Of a stretch of DNA of 64,000 bases, positions 26,309 to 35,868 are shown piece by piece (the first letter of the stretch is position 1; each line of letters starts with the position of its first letter). The notes under the pieces were generated by a model. The model did not search any database. It was not told the origin of the DNA and saw only the letters and a list, made by a program, of their open reading frames with translations. This stretch comes from JAEINY01 sp942490535 (GTDB lineage Bacteria; Bacteroidota; Bacteroidia; Bacteroidales; Marinilabiliaceae). The position numbers were made by a program, and so were the translations under genes. Where the stretch lies: positions 496,001-560,000 of the forward strand of contig CALNXQ010000003.1 of NCBI GenBank assembly GCA_942490535.1, read 5' to 3'.

Positions 26309-27355
26309 TTATACGTTTAGGGAGTTGAGAATTTCATGAATCGAAAAATGGGCACCACAAATCACCTCGTCGGAGGCGCCGTAGTAAATGGTCACCTTAT
26401 CACCCTGCACCAGGTGCCCGTTGGTAAAAATAACATTTCCAAAAAATCCGGTTTGCTCATAAGCCATCACCGGTTCCATAATGGGCTCGTCACTGCGGGC
26501 GATCACTTTCGATGGATCATTCAAATCCAGCAACAAAGCCCCCAGGCAATAACGGGGCTTTTTTGTGGCCCCATGATAGATTTCCAGCCATCCTTTTTCA
26601 GTACGGATGGGTGCTGCTCCCGCACCGATTCTTTCACTGTCCCACTTGCCCGGACGGGTGGTGGCCAGTAACTGATGATTTCCCCAATGCAGGCGGTCGG
26701 GTGATTCGGCTATCCAGATGTAATTACCGCCCAACTCAGGACTACTGGGCCGATGCAAGGCATAATACTTACCATTTATCTGCTCCTCAAAAAAGGCACA
26801 ATCCTTATTGTGGGGCGGAAAGATCATGCCGCGACGCTCAAAATGTTTCCAGTCCGCGGTATACATATACCCGACCCCCACTCCATAGCCTGACACTTTG
26901 GTGTACGTCAGATGATACCCATCCGCCATGGTTGACACCCGGCAATCTTCTATTCCGAAGGTTTCCTGCGAGCCAAGGCCCATGAGGGGAAGGCTACCCG
27001 GAGGTTCCTTAAAATGGATCTGATCATCACTGCACACCAGGCGGAGATGCGAGAGCGTGGTGAGGTAATACTGTCCATCATACCTCACAATGCGGGGATC
27101 AGAAGCATCCAAAAGAGGATCTGCCGCATCAAAATGTAGTATTTCAATCTGCCCTTCAGGGGTATGAACCGGAAAACTGATTTTTCCTTTTTCCTGATGG
27201 GGACGTTCAGCCACACGCAGCACTAACCAGGTTTTATCCTGGTAACGAAAAACGCCGGGATTTAAGACGCATTCAATGACCATTCCCGGCCTGCTGGGAG
27301 TAAGATCTTTGGGGGAGAGTAGAGGATTCTGCTTAAATCTTTTGGCGATATCCAT
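26309..27355 (-). CDS. GH130-family beta-mannoside phosphorylase/hydrolase, copy 1
   Basis: A 348-residue cytoplasmic protein (no signal peptide) with the five-bladed beta-propeller pattern of GH130. Recognisable segments are ECVLNPGVFRYQDKTWLVLRV, FGIEDCRVS with the catalytic-type Asp, SERIGAGAAPIRTEKGWLEIYHG, and VIFTNGHLVQGDKVTIYYGASDEVICGA. GH130 enzymes act on beta-mannosides, either as phosphorylases releasing mannose-1-phosphate or as inverting hydrolases; the sequence alone does not decide which. It is probably co-transcribed with the second GH130 gene (50 bp upstream). Cytoplasmic location implies it processes imported short oligosaccharides. Confidence 0.85.
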   Translation of the reverse strand: MDIAKRFKQNPLLSPKDLTPSRPGMVIECVLNPGVFRYQDKTWLVLRVAERPHQEKGKISFPVHTPEGQIEILHFDAADPLLDASDPRIVRYDGQYYLTTLSHLRLVCSDDQIHFKEPPGSLPLMGLGSQETFGIEDCRVSTMADGYHLTYTKVSGYGVGVGYMYTADWKHFERRGMIFPPHNKDCAFFEEQINGKYYALHRPSSPELGGNYIWIAESPDRLHWGNHQLLATTRPGKWDSERIGAGAAPIRTEKGWLEIYHGATKKPRYCLGALLLDLNDPSKVIARSDEPIMEPVMAYEQTGFFGNVIFTNGHLVQGDKVTIYYGASDEVICGAHFSIHEILNSLNV

Positions 27356-27405
27356 TATCTAAATCTTTTGTGTCCTTAGCGGAAAAAGGCTGCTATTAAC
27401 AAGCT

Positions 27406-28521
27406 CTACCATTCATACAAAGGTACGCCACTGAGGGGGTTCTGCGGATAGCGCTCACACAGCGCCACCAGAATGTCCTCATGGGTCACCGCCACATTTG
27501 TTACCGTATCGTTTCCCCCGTAATAAATCAGCACGGCACCATCCTCCCGTCGCAAGGCCCCACAGCAAAAAACCACATTGGGCACATGCACATAATCCTC
27601 TGGTTGCACCCGGCAATCAGCTGCACAGGGGAAGAGAATCGGGATATTGGACACCTTCACCTTTTGAGGGTTGTCCAAATTATGCAAGGCAATTCCCAGT
27701 GTATAGGGATTTCCATCCATGGTACCGCGCACCCCGTGGAAAATATTCAACCAACCATATTTTGTCTTGATGGGGGGTGCGCCCGGTCCTATTTTATCCG
27801 AAAACGCACTGGGCCCGCCTGCCTGGTTCATCAGCGGCTCTTCCAATAATTCCCACTCATGACTCAGCAAGTCGGTGGTAAAGCCCATACGAATTTCCTT
27901 GAATACGCCACCGGTATGATCAATGCTGTGATCATTGGGTCGAAAGAGCGCGGCATATCGGTCACCAAAGGGTTCTGGAAAGATGACGACATTTCGCATG
28001 TCCACATCCATTAGTGGCCCATGACGGGTGAAGCTGTTAAAATCAGTGGTCGTGGCCAGCGACACCCGCACCCGGTCCTTAATGGTGCCATGATAGGCAC
28101 TGTAGGTGATGAAGTAGGTTTCGCCAATTTTAGAAATCCGGGGATCCTCCACCCCGCCAGCCTCATTTTCAATCACCGCCTGTTGATCCACCCCATCACC
28201 AAAACAATCGTCGCTATTACAAGGCTTCAGTGCCGGCTTGGGATCAATCCGCCAGTCTGTCACCCCATCTTTGCTGCGGGCCACACCAACAACCGAGATA
28301 CCATTTCTTAAATGGGACCGGAATAACATGATGACGTCATGTTTATATTGAGCAATCCCGACATTGTGTACTGTTTTCACCTGGTATTTGGGATCAGTCC
28401 ACACCTGGTTCACCTGGTGACTGCTTACTATTGGATTGTTGGGGTAGCGGTCCAGGGGTTTATTCAGATTAATTTCCGCCTGCCATCCATGCCGTGACAA
28501 TTTCCGCGTTAATAGTTCCAT
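27406..28521 (-). CDS. GH130-family beta-mannoside phosphorylase/hydrolase, copy 2
   Basis: A 371-residue GH130 protein, diverged from the neighbouring copy but with the same landmarks: the start RYPNNPIVSS, GVEDPRISKIGETYFITYSAY, KIGPGAPPIKTKYGWLNIFHG, VPNVVFCCGALRREDGAVLIYYGGNDT. There is no signal peptide, so it is cytoplasmic. The two divergent copies side by side suggest different linkages or chain lengths. The gene has its own promoter (-7 TAGGTTTG at 28620-28613 on the minus strand) with a palindrome between promoter and start, so the GH130 pair appears to be controlled separately from the 22-bp-repeat genes. Confidence 0.85.
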   Translation of the reverse strand: MELLTRKLSRHGWQAEINLNKPLDRYPNNPIVSSHQVNQVWTDPKYQVKTVHNVGIAQYKHDVIMLFRSHLRNGISVVGVARSKDGVTDWRIDPKPALKPCNSDDCFGDGVDQQAVIENEAGGVEDPRISKIGETYFITYSAYHGTIKDRVRVSLATTTDFNSFTRHGPLMDVDMRNVVIFPEPFGDRYAALFRPNDHSIDHTGGVFKEIRMGFTTDLLSHEWELLEEPLMNQAGGPSAFSDKIGPGAPPIKTKYGWLNIFHGVRGTMDGNPYTLGIALHNLDNPQKVKVSNIPILFPCAADCRVQPEDYVHVPNVVFCCGALRREDGAVLIYYGGNDTVTNVAVTHEDILVALCERYPQNPLSGVPLYEW

Positions 28522-28577
28522 TTGCTTTGTTTTAATACAAGATCCGGGTTTTTATTCCCTTTATCAATGTAACAAAC

Positions 28578-28620
28578 AGGGAAATATTAAATTTCCCTAA
28601 CAACTTCCCTAACAAACCTA
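28578..28620 (-). promoter_or_regulatory. Promoter and palindromic operator of the GH130 operon
   Basis: On the minus strand a consensus-like -7 box TAGGTTTG lies at 28620-28613, with TTTT 19 bases upstream as a weak -33. Downstream of it is a perfect inverted repeat AGGGAAAT-N5-ATTTCCCT (28578-28598), about 60 bases before the ATG, overlapped by a tandem GTTAGGGAA repeat. A position after the transcription start suits a repressor operator (LacI/GntR-like in form); the protein is not identifiable here. Confidence 0.55.
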
Positions 28621-28659
28621 TAATAGCGGTTAGTTTGGTAAAATTCCAGTTACAAAGAT

Positions 28660-29100
28660 ACATTTGATCGGAAGCCTGAGTCAACTCAGGATACTAATAA
28701 AGCGTTGGATGGGCTGCCTGAATTCGCTCAGAATGCTATTCAAGTATAGATTGAAAGCCTGAGCCAACTCAGGATAAAAATCAAGCCTTCGTTCACTTAC
28801 CGAAATGGCCTTAGTTCAATCATCAAGTAGTGAATGGGCTGCTTAATTTCGCGGGGATGAAAATCAGACATGTGTTGAACACCCTGTAAAAATGTGGGAA
28901 CGCATTCATCTATTCGATTACCTATCTGGATTTCCGGGGGCTAAAAATCAGACTTGTGATGAACCTTGTGCAAAGACATGGGAAGTCCTTTACCAGTTCA
29001 ATTGCCTATCCCCATTTCCGGGAGATGAAATTTACGCCTACCATGAATTCGCTGCGAAACTATGGGAACACAATCTAGGCGATATCTCTACCACTGTTAA
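28660..29100. repeat. Degenerate tandem repeat, period 84 bp
   Basis: Three units begin at 28847, 28931 and 29015, exactly 84 bases (28 codons) apart; two more eroded units upstream are shifted by one base (similar landmarks at about 28698 and 28781). Read on the plus strand the better units share F-(R/P)-G, NQTC.E, then K-x-WE at fixed positions. A stop (TAA 28844-28846) and frameshifts interrupt earlier units. An open frame at 28892-29170 crosses the last units but has no signal or known domain. It is either the decayed repeat region of a lost gene or a non-coding repeat family. The rest of the 28522-29200 gap holds the GH130 promoter. Confidence 0.6.
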
Positions 29101-29200
29101 CGTGAGACCACTCAAAGAATTTGCCAACAACTTTGAGGGTTCATGTCCGGACCTCATCAGCGCTAAATAAACCTTGAAAAAAGTAAAAAACACATCCCCT

Positions 29201-30244
29201 TTACTCAATCGATACGCGCGCTATCCGGCCTTTAGAACCAGCCGCATATCCTTTCATCTGACCCGGCACGGCCCTTAGGGTATAATACCCCTCACAAGGT
29301 ACAGGCGTCCAGTTCTGCCCCTTATCCAATGAATAATCACACCCTGTTTTACCCATGGCCAGGTATAAATGCCCATCGTCCTTTTCGAAAACTTGCACAC
29401 AGGACCGGAAAGCGCCCGGCATGATATCTGCTAATTGCCAGGTGACACCGCCATCGGTCGACCAGGCCGCCACATCAGTATTGGCTTCGGGATGATCATA
29501 GGTCCCTCCCACCATCACACCATTGGTTTGTGTATGAAAGGCAACTGAATAAATCCCGCTACTTGGATGGCCGGCGATGACGGGTGCATCCACAACGGTC
29601 CAGTTTTCGCCATGATCAAGGGATTTGAAGACACGGGCCACCAGTCCACCTGTGACGAACCACGCCTCTCCCGAGGGAAGATATTCTATGCAGGTATTAG
29701 AGGCGGCAAAATTGGCTTCTCCTTTTTCAACGGGGGGCAGGTTTTCAATGCGGCTCCAGGTTCGTCCGCCATCGGTTGTTTTCACCACATAAAACCGGCC
29801 ATCGATGGGATCACTTAAGGCCAATCCGTGTTGGTCATCCGCAAACTTCATGGAGTTAAAAAACAAGCCTTGCTGATCCACTTCATACACCACTTGCCAG
29901 CTGTCACCTCCATCTTCCGTCCTATAAAAACGGGCCGGATTTTGGATACCCACCACCAATGCTCTTTGGGCATCCCAGGCGTGCAGGCTACGAAACTCAT
30001 TCTGCTCCTCCCCTTCAATGTGACTGATTTTCCAATTTTCACCGCCATCCACAGATAACAAGACGGTGCCTTGGGAAGCAGCAGCCCACACCACCTTTTC
30101 ATTGATTACCTGCAGGGCCCTTATTTCAGCATCCACGCCTGTTTGGAGGGGCTGGAAAGTGATAACCGGCACCCTGGGCTTTGGGGTGCAGGCAGACAAT
30201 AGGATGAGAAGAGTGAGAACCGGAAAAAGCCATTTCATTTTCAT
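29201..30244 (-). CDS. YCF48/BNR-repeat beta-propeller lipoprotein
   Basis: A 347-residue lipoprotein: the signal peptide ends with LLSAC, so about Cys19 is lipidated. The body carries repeated BNR/Asp-box blades: SVDGGENW, TEDGGDSW, TTDGGRTW, SLDHGENW, STDGGVTW and SLDKGQNW, spaced 40-60 residues apart, as in YCF48/HCF136-type propellers. Related proteins occur in many Bacteroidota glycan loci, often with uncertain function; binding or assembly roles are more likely than sialidase activity because the sialidase catalytic residues are not evident. It sits between sulfatase genes and the repeat region, on the same strand as the sulfatase operon. Confidence 0.75.
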   Translation of the reverse strand: MKMKWLFPVLTLLILLSACTPKPRVPVITFQPLQTGVDAEIRALQVINEKVVWAAASQGTVLLSVDGGENWKISHIEGEEQNEFRSLHAWDAQRALVVGIQNPARFYRTEDGGDSWQVVYEVDQQGLFFNSMKFADDQHGLALSDPIDGRFYVVKTTDGGRTWSRIENLPPVEKGEANFAASNTCIEYLPSGEAWFVTGGLVARVFKSLDHGENWTVVDAPVIAGHPSSGIYSVAFHTQTNGVMVGGTYDHPEANTDVAAWSTDGGVTWQLADIMPGAFRSCVQVFEKDDGHLYLAMGKTGCDYSLDKGQNWTPVPCEGYYTLRAVPGQMKGYAAGSKGRIARVSIE

Positions 30245-30475
30245 GTGATACAGGTTTTGTTGATCGCAAGATAAACAAATACCGGCAACCCGGGGCTGAG
30301 ATATGACAGGGATGTGAAATGTAGCGAACGATGGGCCTGATGGTACCGGAGCAATGGAGGCTTCGAACCGGGGCCCTTTTTCCGACCTATAGACGGCGCA
30401 GGGAAACGACTGCGGACCAGGACAGACTGCGTGTGCCTTTCTTCCATGCCGGTATACCCGGGGTTACGATACACA

Positions 30476-31963
30476 TCACCCCTTATTCTTCACAAAAGCC
30501 TTCACCTCACTGCGCCATTCGCGTATCAATTGAAGTAACTCATCACGCACCGCCGGTAGCTCTTCCGATAGATCATGCTGCTCCTCCAGATCAAGTTCCA
30601 GATCGTATAATTCCACTGTTCCCTCATCATAAAACTCAATGAGTTTATAACGTCCGCGTCTTACTGCTGTACTATTGGAGTCACCTGTAGCATGTGGCCG
30701 ATCTACCGGTGAATGCCAGAAGATCGGTCGATCGGTATGTGGGTTGGCTTGATTGGTCAAAGCCCATACAAAACTTTCCCCATCTAGGTGGGCCTCTGGT
30801 TTCAAAGGTTGATTCGTCATTTCAAGAATGGTGGGGAAGAAATCTGTACCGGTGATCACCGCATCAGAAACGGTATTAGGTGGTGTGACGCCCGGCCATT
30901 TCACGATCATCGGTTCCCTTACGCCTCCTTCATAAAGATGTCCTTTACCAGCCCGTAAGGGATAATTGGAAGTGGCTACCCGGCGTGGATTGAATCCATT
31001 ATTGGAGAGTCCGCCATTATCTGAAAAAAAGATGATGATCGTGTTCTCCAACTGTCCCAGTTTCGCCAGTGTTTGTGTGATGCGTCCCAGGCTCTCATCC
31101 ATGCTGTAGATCATCGCCGCATACACCGGATCATCCTGATGCATTTTGGTGGTACCCGTTCCCTCCGGAATAAATGCTTCCCCTTCATAGTTCATGGTTT
31201 TCAACTTCTCCCGGAACTTCTGAATATGCGCTTCCTTGGCATGAAACGGTTCGTGCACGGCATAATGCGACACATAGGCCAGGAAAGGCTGCTCCGGCTG
31301 TTGCTGATGATGTTGCTCCAAAAAGCGGATGGTCTCATCGGTGATACGGTCTGTCAGGTACTCGCCTGCTTGTCCCTCTTGTAATCCTTCAATGGGTGCC
31401 TTTTTACCCACCTGAGATCCTTCGTTATAGGGATAGAAATACGAAATGGGAGATCCGGCATGTCCGCCTGCAATGTTTACATCAAAACCTACATGTTGTG
31501 GTAAGGTACCGGAGGTAGCCAGGTGCCATTTCCCGGCAAAGAAAGTCGCATAGCCCCTCTCTTTTAAAGCACTGGCAATAGTAGCTTCATCGGACTTAAG
31601 CTTACCTTCATCCCCTGGACGTAACGGGGCGTTTCCATGCGCTTTCAGCTTCCCTTCACCGGGGCCCGGCATTTGGGCACGTGCCGGGTATTTACCCGTT
31701 ATCAACGAATAACGTGAGGGGACACAACGCGGATGCGAAGCATACGCATTGGTGAACTTCACGCCCTGGCTGGCCAGCTCATCGATGTGTGGGGTTTCAT
31801 AGAAGGATGATCCCTGATACCCGGCATCCATCCAACCCATGTCATCCACTAAGAAGAAAAGGATATTAGGGGGTGTTTTTTCTTTGGGTTTAGGTGATGC
31901 ACATCCAAATAATGTGACCCCTGTTGCAAAAAGCAGCGCGGTATGATAGATTTTGTTTTTCAT
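30476..31963 (-). CDS. Sulfatase lipoprotein (S1_16-like)
   Basis: A 495-residue sulfatase with lipobox LFGC (Cys21). NILFFLVDDMGWMDAGYQG supplies metal ligands and HPRCVPSRYSLITG contains Cys80 for formylglycine. FAGKWHLA, FSDNGGLS and ATSNYPLRAGKGHLYEGGVREPM follow. It is paralogous to the plus-strand sulfatase at 21948-23435, but with the standard CxPSR and a membrane anchor instead of free secretion, and an extra loop (GEGKLKAHGNAPLRPGDEGK, after about residue 100). Substrate unknown. It is 259 bp downstream of the next minus-strand sulfatase, so it may have its own promoter. Confidence 0.87.
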   Translation of the reverse strand: MKNKIYHTALLFATGVTLFGCASPKPKEKTPPNILFFLVDDMGWMDAGYQGSSFYETPHIDELASQGVKFTNAYASHPRCVPSRYSLITGKYPARAQMPGPGEGKLKAHGNAPLRPGDEGKLKSDEATIASALKERGYATFFAGKWHLATSGTLPQHVGFDVNIAGGHAGSPISYFYPYNEGSQVGKKAPIEGLQEGQAGEYLTDRITDETIRFLEQHHQQQPEQPFLAYVSHYAVHEPFHAKEAHIQKFREKLKTMNYEGEAFIPEGTGTTKMHQDDPVYAAMIYSMDESLGRITQTLAKLGQLENTIIIFFSDNGGLSNNGFNPRRVATSNYPLRAGKGHLYEGGVREPMIVKWPGVTPPNTVSDAVITGTDFFPTILEMTNQPLKPEAHLDGESFVWALTNQANPHTDRPIFWHSPVDRPHATGDSNSTAVRRGRYKLIEFYDEGTVELYDLELDLEEQHDLSEELPAVRDELLQLIREWRSEVKAFVKNKG

Positions 31964-32147
31964 TGGAGATAATTTTAAAAAATATGAGTCCGGCTAATGC
32001 ATAACTAAAGGCTGAAAGCCTATCACAACAAAATTTGGGGCAAAGCCTCCAGATATCATGCACATCTATTCCCACACTCAAAAAGGGGAAATAAAGCGGC
32101 CCCTTCATTCCAGACCTTCTGCCTGATTCATTCAACTTAGACTTATC

Positions 32148-32168
32148 CGGGGGCGTTGCCCCCGTTTT
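32148..32168. repeat. GC-rich hairpin between sulfatase genes
   Basis: CGGGGGC-GTT-GCCCCCG at 32148-32164 followed on the plus strand by TTTTAT. No plus-strand gene ends here, so it may serve as an intergenic repeat or stabilise the end of the minus-strand transcript rather than act as a classical terminator. Confidence 0.5.
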
Positions 32169-32222
32169 ATTAACTCATTCCTACAGTCTGTTACACGATG
32201 CAGTCTCCTGACTTTGAAACCC

Positions 32223-33731
32223 TCAATACTGATCCGCGTGGCGATAATCACCATAGGGATGTTTCACCGTCCGTTTCAAGGGGATTTGCATGCCATAGGT
32301 TTCTTCGAGCCAGTCATACAGATCGGAAGCCAGTTTTCTGGCTACTTCCTGATGTTCCGCTTGTCCCATGAGGTTATACATTTCTTCAGGATCATTCTTA
32401 ATGTTATACAGTTCATTTTGATCCCAGATACCCTGATAGCGCATGTATTTGTACTCATCGGTACGCACACCAAATACAGTGGGTGTCATGGGGAAATCAT
32501 ACTCCCAGAAATACTCGTAATAGATGCGGGTACGCCAATCGGTCTCATCTCCTTTCAGTAGCTGAACCATGGATTTACCAGGCATGTAATCCGGTTTCTG
32601 CAGCCCGGCACATTCCAAAATAGTGGGTGCTACATCTACATTCTGCACCATGCGCTCGATCTTTTTACCCCCTTCAAAAATCTCCGGACAACGCACTAAC
32701 ATCGGCACTTTCACCGATTCTTCATAGAAATGACGTTTATCGATCAAGCCATGTTCACCCCAGCTAAACCCATTATCTCCCATGTAGATCACCAGGGTGG
32801 ATTCATCCAGTCCGTTTTCTCTCAACCATGCCATGACGTTACCTACACTCTCATCCACACCCAACAATGTTTCACAGTAGAGTTGAAGATTGGTCTCAAA
32901 ATCCCCATTCTGATCATGATACATGTAATCAACACCATGCCAGCTGTGACGCTGCTGCTTGACCCACTCCGGCCATTTCAGATCTTTATAGGCATCCGTC
33001 TTCGTTTGATCATACGTAGATGGTAACTCTATTTTCTTTCCGGCATATCTTCCGGCGTGACGTTTAGCCGGTTTAAAAAGCGCATGAACGGCTTTGTGGG
33101 ATAAATACATGAAGAAGGGCTTTTCCTCATCACGCTTATTCAACCACTCCAGGGCATGATCGGTCAACAAGTCCGTAATGTAGGTCGTGGAATCATATTG
33201 CACCCGTTCACCATTGATATTCAGGTTAGGTGCATAATACTCGCCTTGCCCCTTAAAACTTTCCCAATGGTCAAAGCCAGGACGGGGATCATCGTGCTCA
33301 TCACCCATGTGCCACTTTCCAAAGAAACTTGTCTGATACCCGGCCGCCTGCAAATATTGCGGGAAGTAAGTGAGGTTACCCGGATCGGGTGCCACATTAT
33401 CCACAATGGTATGCACATGCGAATACTGACCGGTCAGAATACTGGCCCGGCTGGGTGAGCACAAAGACGTGGTCACAAAGGCATTTTGCATGTAAGCCCC
33501 TTCCCGGGCCAATTTATCCATCTGCGGTGTTTCCAGCCAGGGCACCTTACCGGTAAACCCCATGTAATCGTACCGGTGATCATCGGTTAAGATAAAGATG
33601 ACATTGCGTTTTTTACTGTTTGCTAATTCCTGCAATTTTAAGTGGGCCGTATCATCCTCATGGGCAGGTGATGTGGCACACCCACCCAGGATTCCAGCAA
33701 CGGCGGTTATATAAGCAAGTTGTTTTTTCAT
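32223..33731 (-). CDS. Sulfatase lipoprotein (S1_11/S1_8-like)
   Basis: A 502-residue sulfatase with lipobox LGGC (Cys18). NVIFILTDDHRYDYMGF and TTSLCSPSRASILTGQYSH (Cys91) define the active site; FFGKWHMGDEHDDPRPGFDHW and YMGDNGFSWGEHGLIDKRHFYEES follow. These resemble N-acetylglucosamine-6-sulfatase/heparan-sulfatase-like subfamilies (tentative). It lies 11 bp after the S1_7-like sulfatase with the extra C-terminal domain, so the two are co-transcribed. Confidence 0.87.
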   Translation of the reverse strand: MKKQLAYITAVAGILGGCATSPAHEDDTAHLKLQELANSKKRNVIFILTDDHRYDYMGFTGKVPWLETPQMDKLAREGAYMQNAFVTTSLCSPSRASILTGQYSHVHTIVDNVAPDPGNLTYFPQYLQAAGYQTSFFGKWHMGDEHDDPRPGFDHWESFKGQGEYYAPNLNINGERVQYDSTTYITDLLTDHALEWLNKRDEEKPFFMYLSHKAVHALFKPAKRHAGRYAGKKIELPSTYDQTKTDAYKDLKWPEWVKQQRHSWHGVDYMYHDQNGDFETNLQLYCETLLGVDESVGNVMAWLRENGLDESTLVIYMGDNGFSWGEHGLIDKRHFYEESVKVPMLVRCPEIFEGGKKIERMVQNVDVAPTILECAGLQKPDYMPGKSMVQLLKGDETDWRTRIYYEYFWEYDFPMTPTVFGVRTDEYKYMRYQGIWDQNELYNIKNDPEEMYNLMGQAEHQEVARKLASDLYDWLEETYGMQIPLKRTVKHPYGDYRHADQY

Positions 33732-33742
33732 CGGATAATAAT

Positions 33743-35758
33743 TTATTGAATAACTGATTGTAATGGCTGAATTTCATAAACACCGGCTTGCAAAAACTGC
33801 ATCTTCAATCCCCAACTACCGGACACCGGGATGTCAAAGCTAATACTGGCGGCTTTCTTACCTTTACCCGGCTTTACCTTTTGAACCAGGCGCTTTTCGT
33901 TAACAGGTCCCATCACCAGCTTCATCTCCGGTCCTTTCGATTGCACCTGAAAAGTGACGGAGGTCCCTTGCTTCAATTCAATACCTTGTTTGAGCTCAAG
34001 GGCCAGGTCCCAGGGATTCTTTCCCAATTTCTTAATGTCAACCTGCAACCGTCCATCTTGGATTGTAAAATCCGCTTCAGCCCCATTGCGGGCAATTACC
34101 TGCCAGTGCTCTGAGAGGTCGGACCCAAAGGACAGATCAACGGTTTGTTTTGGACTTGCAATTTGAGGAGCTTTTTTCGATTCGGGGTTACTACCCGCCT
34201 GCTGTAATTGTTGCTGCTGCACGGCAATAAATTCAGAAAAATGCTGCATCATCTGCTTCCGGACTTGTTGATGTTTTTTAGATCCGTACAGGTTAACCGT
34301 CTCCAATGGATCTTCCTGGTAATCGTATAGCTCACCTGCCGTGATCCGTTTTTCATCAAACGGCATATAGGTGCGATAATCCTCCTTCAACCACAAAGTC
34401 AATCGGTAGCGGTCCGTCCGGATGGAATAACCTTCATGTGTACCGCGTCCAAACTGACTCACTGCATATTCTTTCACCTTACTCGTCGTATTCGTCAAGG
34501 CCGGCACCAGGCTTTCACCCTGCAAGTGTTCTGGAGACTCTATACCTGTGAGTTCGCACAAGGTGGGGAAGATATCAATGAATTCGGCCGGGTGTGTATA
34601 AACGCCATTTTGCCCTTCAGGGGTATAGATGATCATCGGCACACGTGTGGCCTGTTCAAAATTAGTATGCTTACACCACAGGGCATGATCGCCCAAATGC
34701 CAGCCATGATCGCCCCACAAAACCACTACGGTATTCTTATCCAGACCCAGTTCTTTCAGCTGCTCCATCAGTTTACCCACCTGGGCGTCAATAAATGAAG
34801 TACTGGCATAATATCCATGGATGAGCTCACGCTGCTTATCCTCCGGCAAGTTATCGGTAAAGATATCCGAGAATGAAGTCAGGGGCGGGATATCCGTATA
34901 AGAATAAAGCTCGCCTGAGTTGTGATAGGCCATGGCTACCCCATCCTTTACGGCATGCGGATACTCAGCCAGTTTCACGTCTTCTCTTTTGTACAAATCC
35001 CAGTATTTTTCAGGTGCCGAAAAGGGTAAATGGGGACGTTTAAATCCGACGGCCAAGAAGAAAGGCGCCTCCTGTTGTGACAGATCTTTCATGTAACGCA
35101 AGGCATTGTTACAAATCTGTCCATCGATGTAAGCTTCATCAGGCACATCGGCACATTCGGTAGAAGGCTTGAATCGCTCTGAAACATAACCATGAATGTT
35201 TTTCTCCCCTTTAGCTTTGGCCTCCTCTTCCAGCTGGTGAACGATTTGCTTACTCTCCTCTAAGGCATAATAAGACAAGGCCGGTTCGCCATATTGTACT
35301 GGGTATTCATACTTTGCACTCTCCGAATAGGGGATACTCCAGGATGGTCCATCATACTGCTTATCCACACAGCGTGGATCATATATCTTACCGATGGCTA
35401 CAGTGGTGTATCCATTGGCTTTAAAATGTTGCGGCAGGGATAAAATATTGGGATTAACATCGCGCATGCGCGTTTTCAAATCCCACACACCGGTATAATC
35501 AGGCCGCATACCGGTTAACAGGCTGGCCCGTGAGGGTCCACACACCGCTTGCTGACAATGGGCGTTGGTAAATAACACCCCACTGTTGGCCAGCTGATCC
35601 ATATGGGGCGTCACCATGTGATCGTGCCCATAGGCCCCCATCATTGGCTTCAAGTCATCAATGGCAATGAACAGCACATTGGTTTTTTCCTGAGCCGTTC
35701 CTGCCAATGAAATAGAAGTCGTTAATCCTAATAATATCTTTTTTAGTCTTGCATTCAT
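33743..35758 (-). CDS. S1_7-like sulfatase with extra C-terminal beta-domain
   Basis: The start at 35758 (MNARLKKILLGLTTSISLAGTAQ) was chosen because it opens a signal peptide; the frame extends to 35794. The 671 residues start with an iduronate-2-sulfatase-like domain: NVLFIAIDDLKPMMGAYG, QQAVCGPSRASLLTG (Cys73), GFKRPHLPF, WGDHGWHLGDHALWCKH, ending near residue 535. A Gln-rich linker (AVQQQQLQQAG) leads to a ~110-residue beta-sandwich (DLSFGSDLSEHWQVIARNGA to the C-terminus) that is not part of the sulfatase fold and looks like a carbohydrate-binding or accessory module. This domain is absent from the related sulfatase at 23543. Confidence 0.85.
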   Translation of the reverse strand: MNARLKKILLGLTTSISLAGTAQEKTNVLFIAIDDLKPMMGAYGHDHMVTPHMDQLANSGVLFTNAHCQQAVCGPSRASLLTGMRPDYTGVWDLKTRMRDVNPNILSLPQHFKANGYTTVAIGKIYDPRCVDKQYDGPSWSIPYSESAKYEYPVQYGEPALSYYALEESKQIVHQLEEEAKAKGEKNIHGYVSERFKPSTECADVPDEAYIDGQICNNALRYMKDLSQQEAPFFLAVGFKRPHLPFSAPEKYWDLYKREDVKLAEYPHAVKDGVAMAYHNSGELYSYTDIPPLTSFSDIFTDNLPEDKQRELIHGYYASTSFIDAQVGKLMEQLKELGLDKNTVVVLWGDHGWHLGDHALWCKHTNFEQATRVPMIIYTPEGQNGVYTHPAEFIDIFPTLCELTGIESPEHLQGESLVPALTNTTSKVKEYAVSQFGRGTHEGYSIRTDRYRLTLWLKEDYRTYMPFDEKRITAGELYDYQEDPLETVNLYGSKKHQQVRKQMMQHFSEFIAVQQQQLQQAGSNPESKKAPQIASPKQTVDLSFGSDLSEHWQVIARNGAEADFTIQDGRLQVDIKKLGKNPWDLALELKQGIELKQGTSVTFQVQSKGPEMKLVMGPVNEKRLVQKVKPGKGKKAASISFDIPVSGSWGLKMQFLQAGVYEIQPLQSVIQ

Positions 35759-35868
35759 AGTTCTGATTGTTTTGTAACCTCTCATCTTTGTCACTCCTTA
35801 CCTCAAACAGGCTGAAGGCCTGATATACCAGGATTCGTCAATCATTAACACATCCTCAAATTGACGTG

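Noticed and set aside
28847..29098. CRISPR array
   Set aside because: Repeat units are contiguous, 84 bp long and degenerate, with no unique spacers and no cas genes.
28892..29170. 92-codon open frame as a gene
   Set aside because: It is simply the least damaged part of the 84-bp repeats; its start lies in the middle of a repeat unit and upstream units contain a stop.
30326..30332. GAACGAT as another HTCC half-site
   Set aside because: No partner 22 bases away on either side and no -7 box 37 nt downstream; orientation points away from the nearest gene start.
30241..30474. Minus-strand 77-codon frame between the sulfatase and the propeller lipoprotein
   Set aside because: Proline/arginine-rich low-quality translation across intergenic repeats; no homologous-looking domain.
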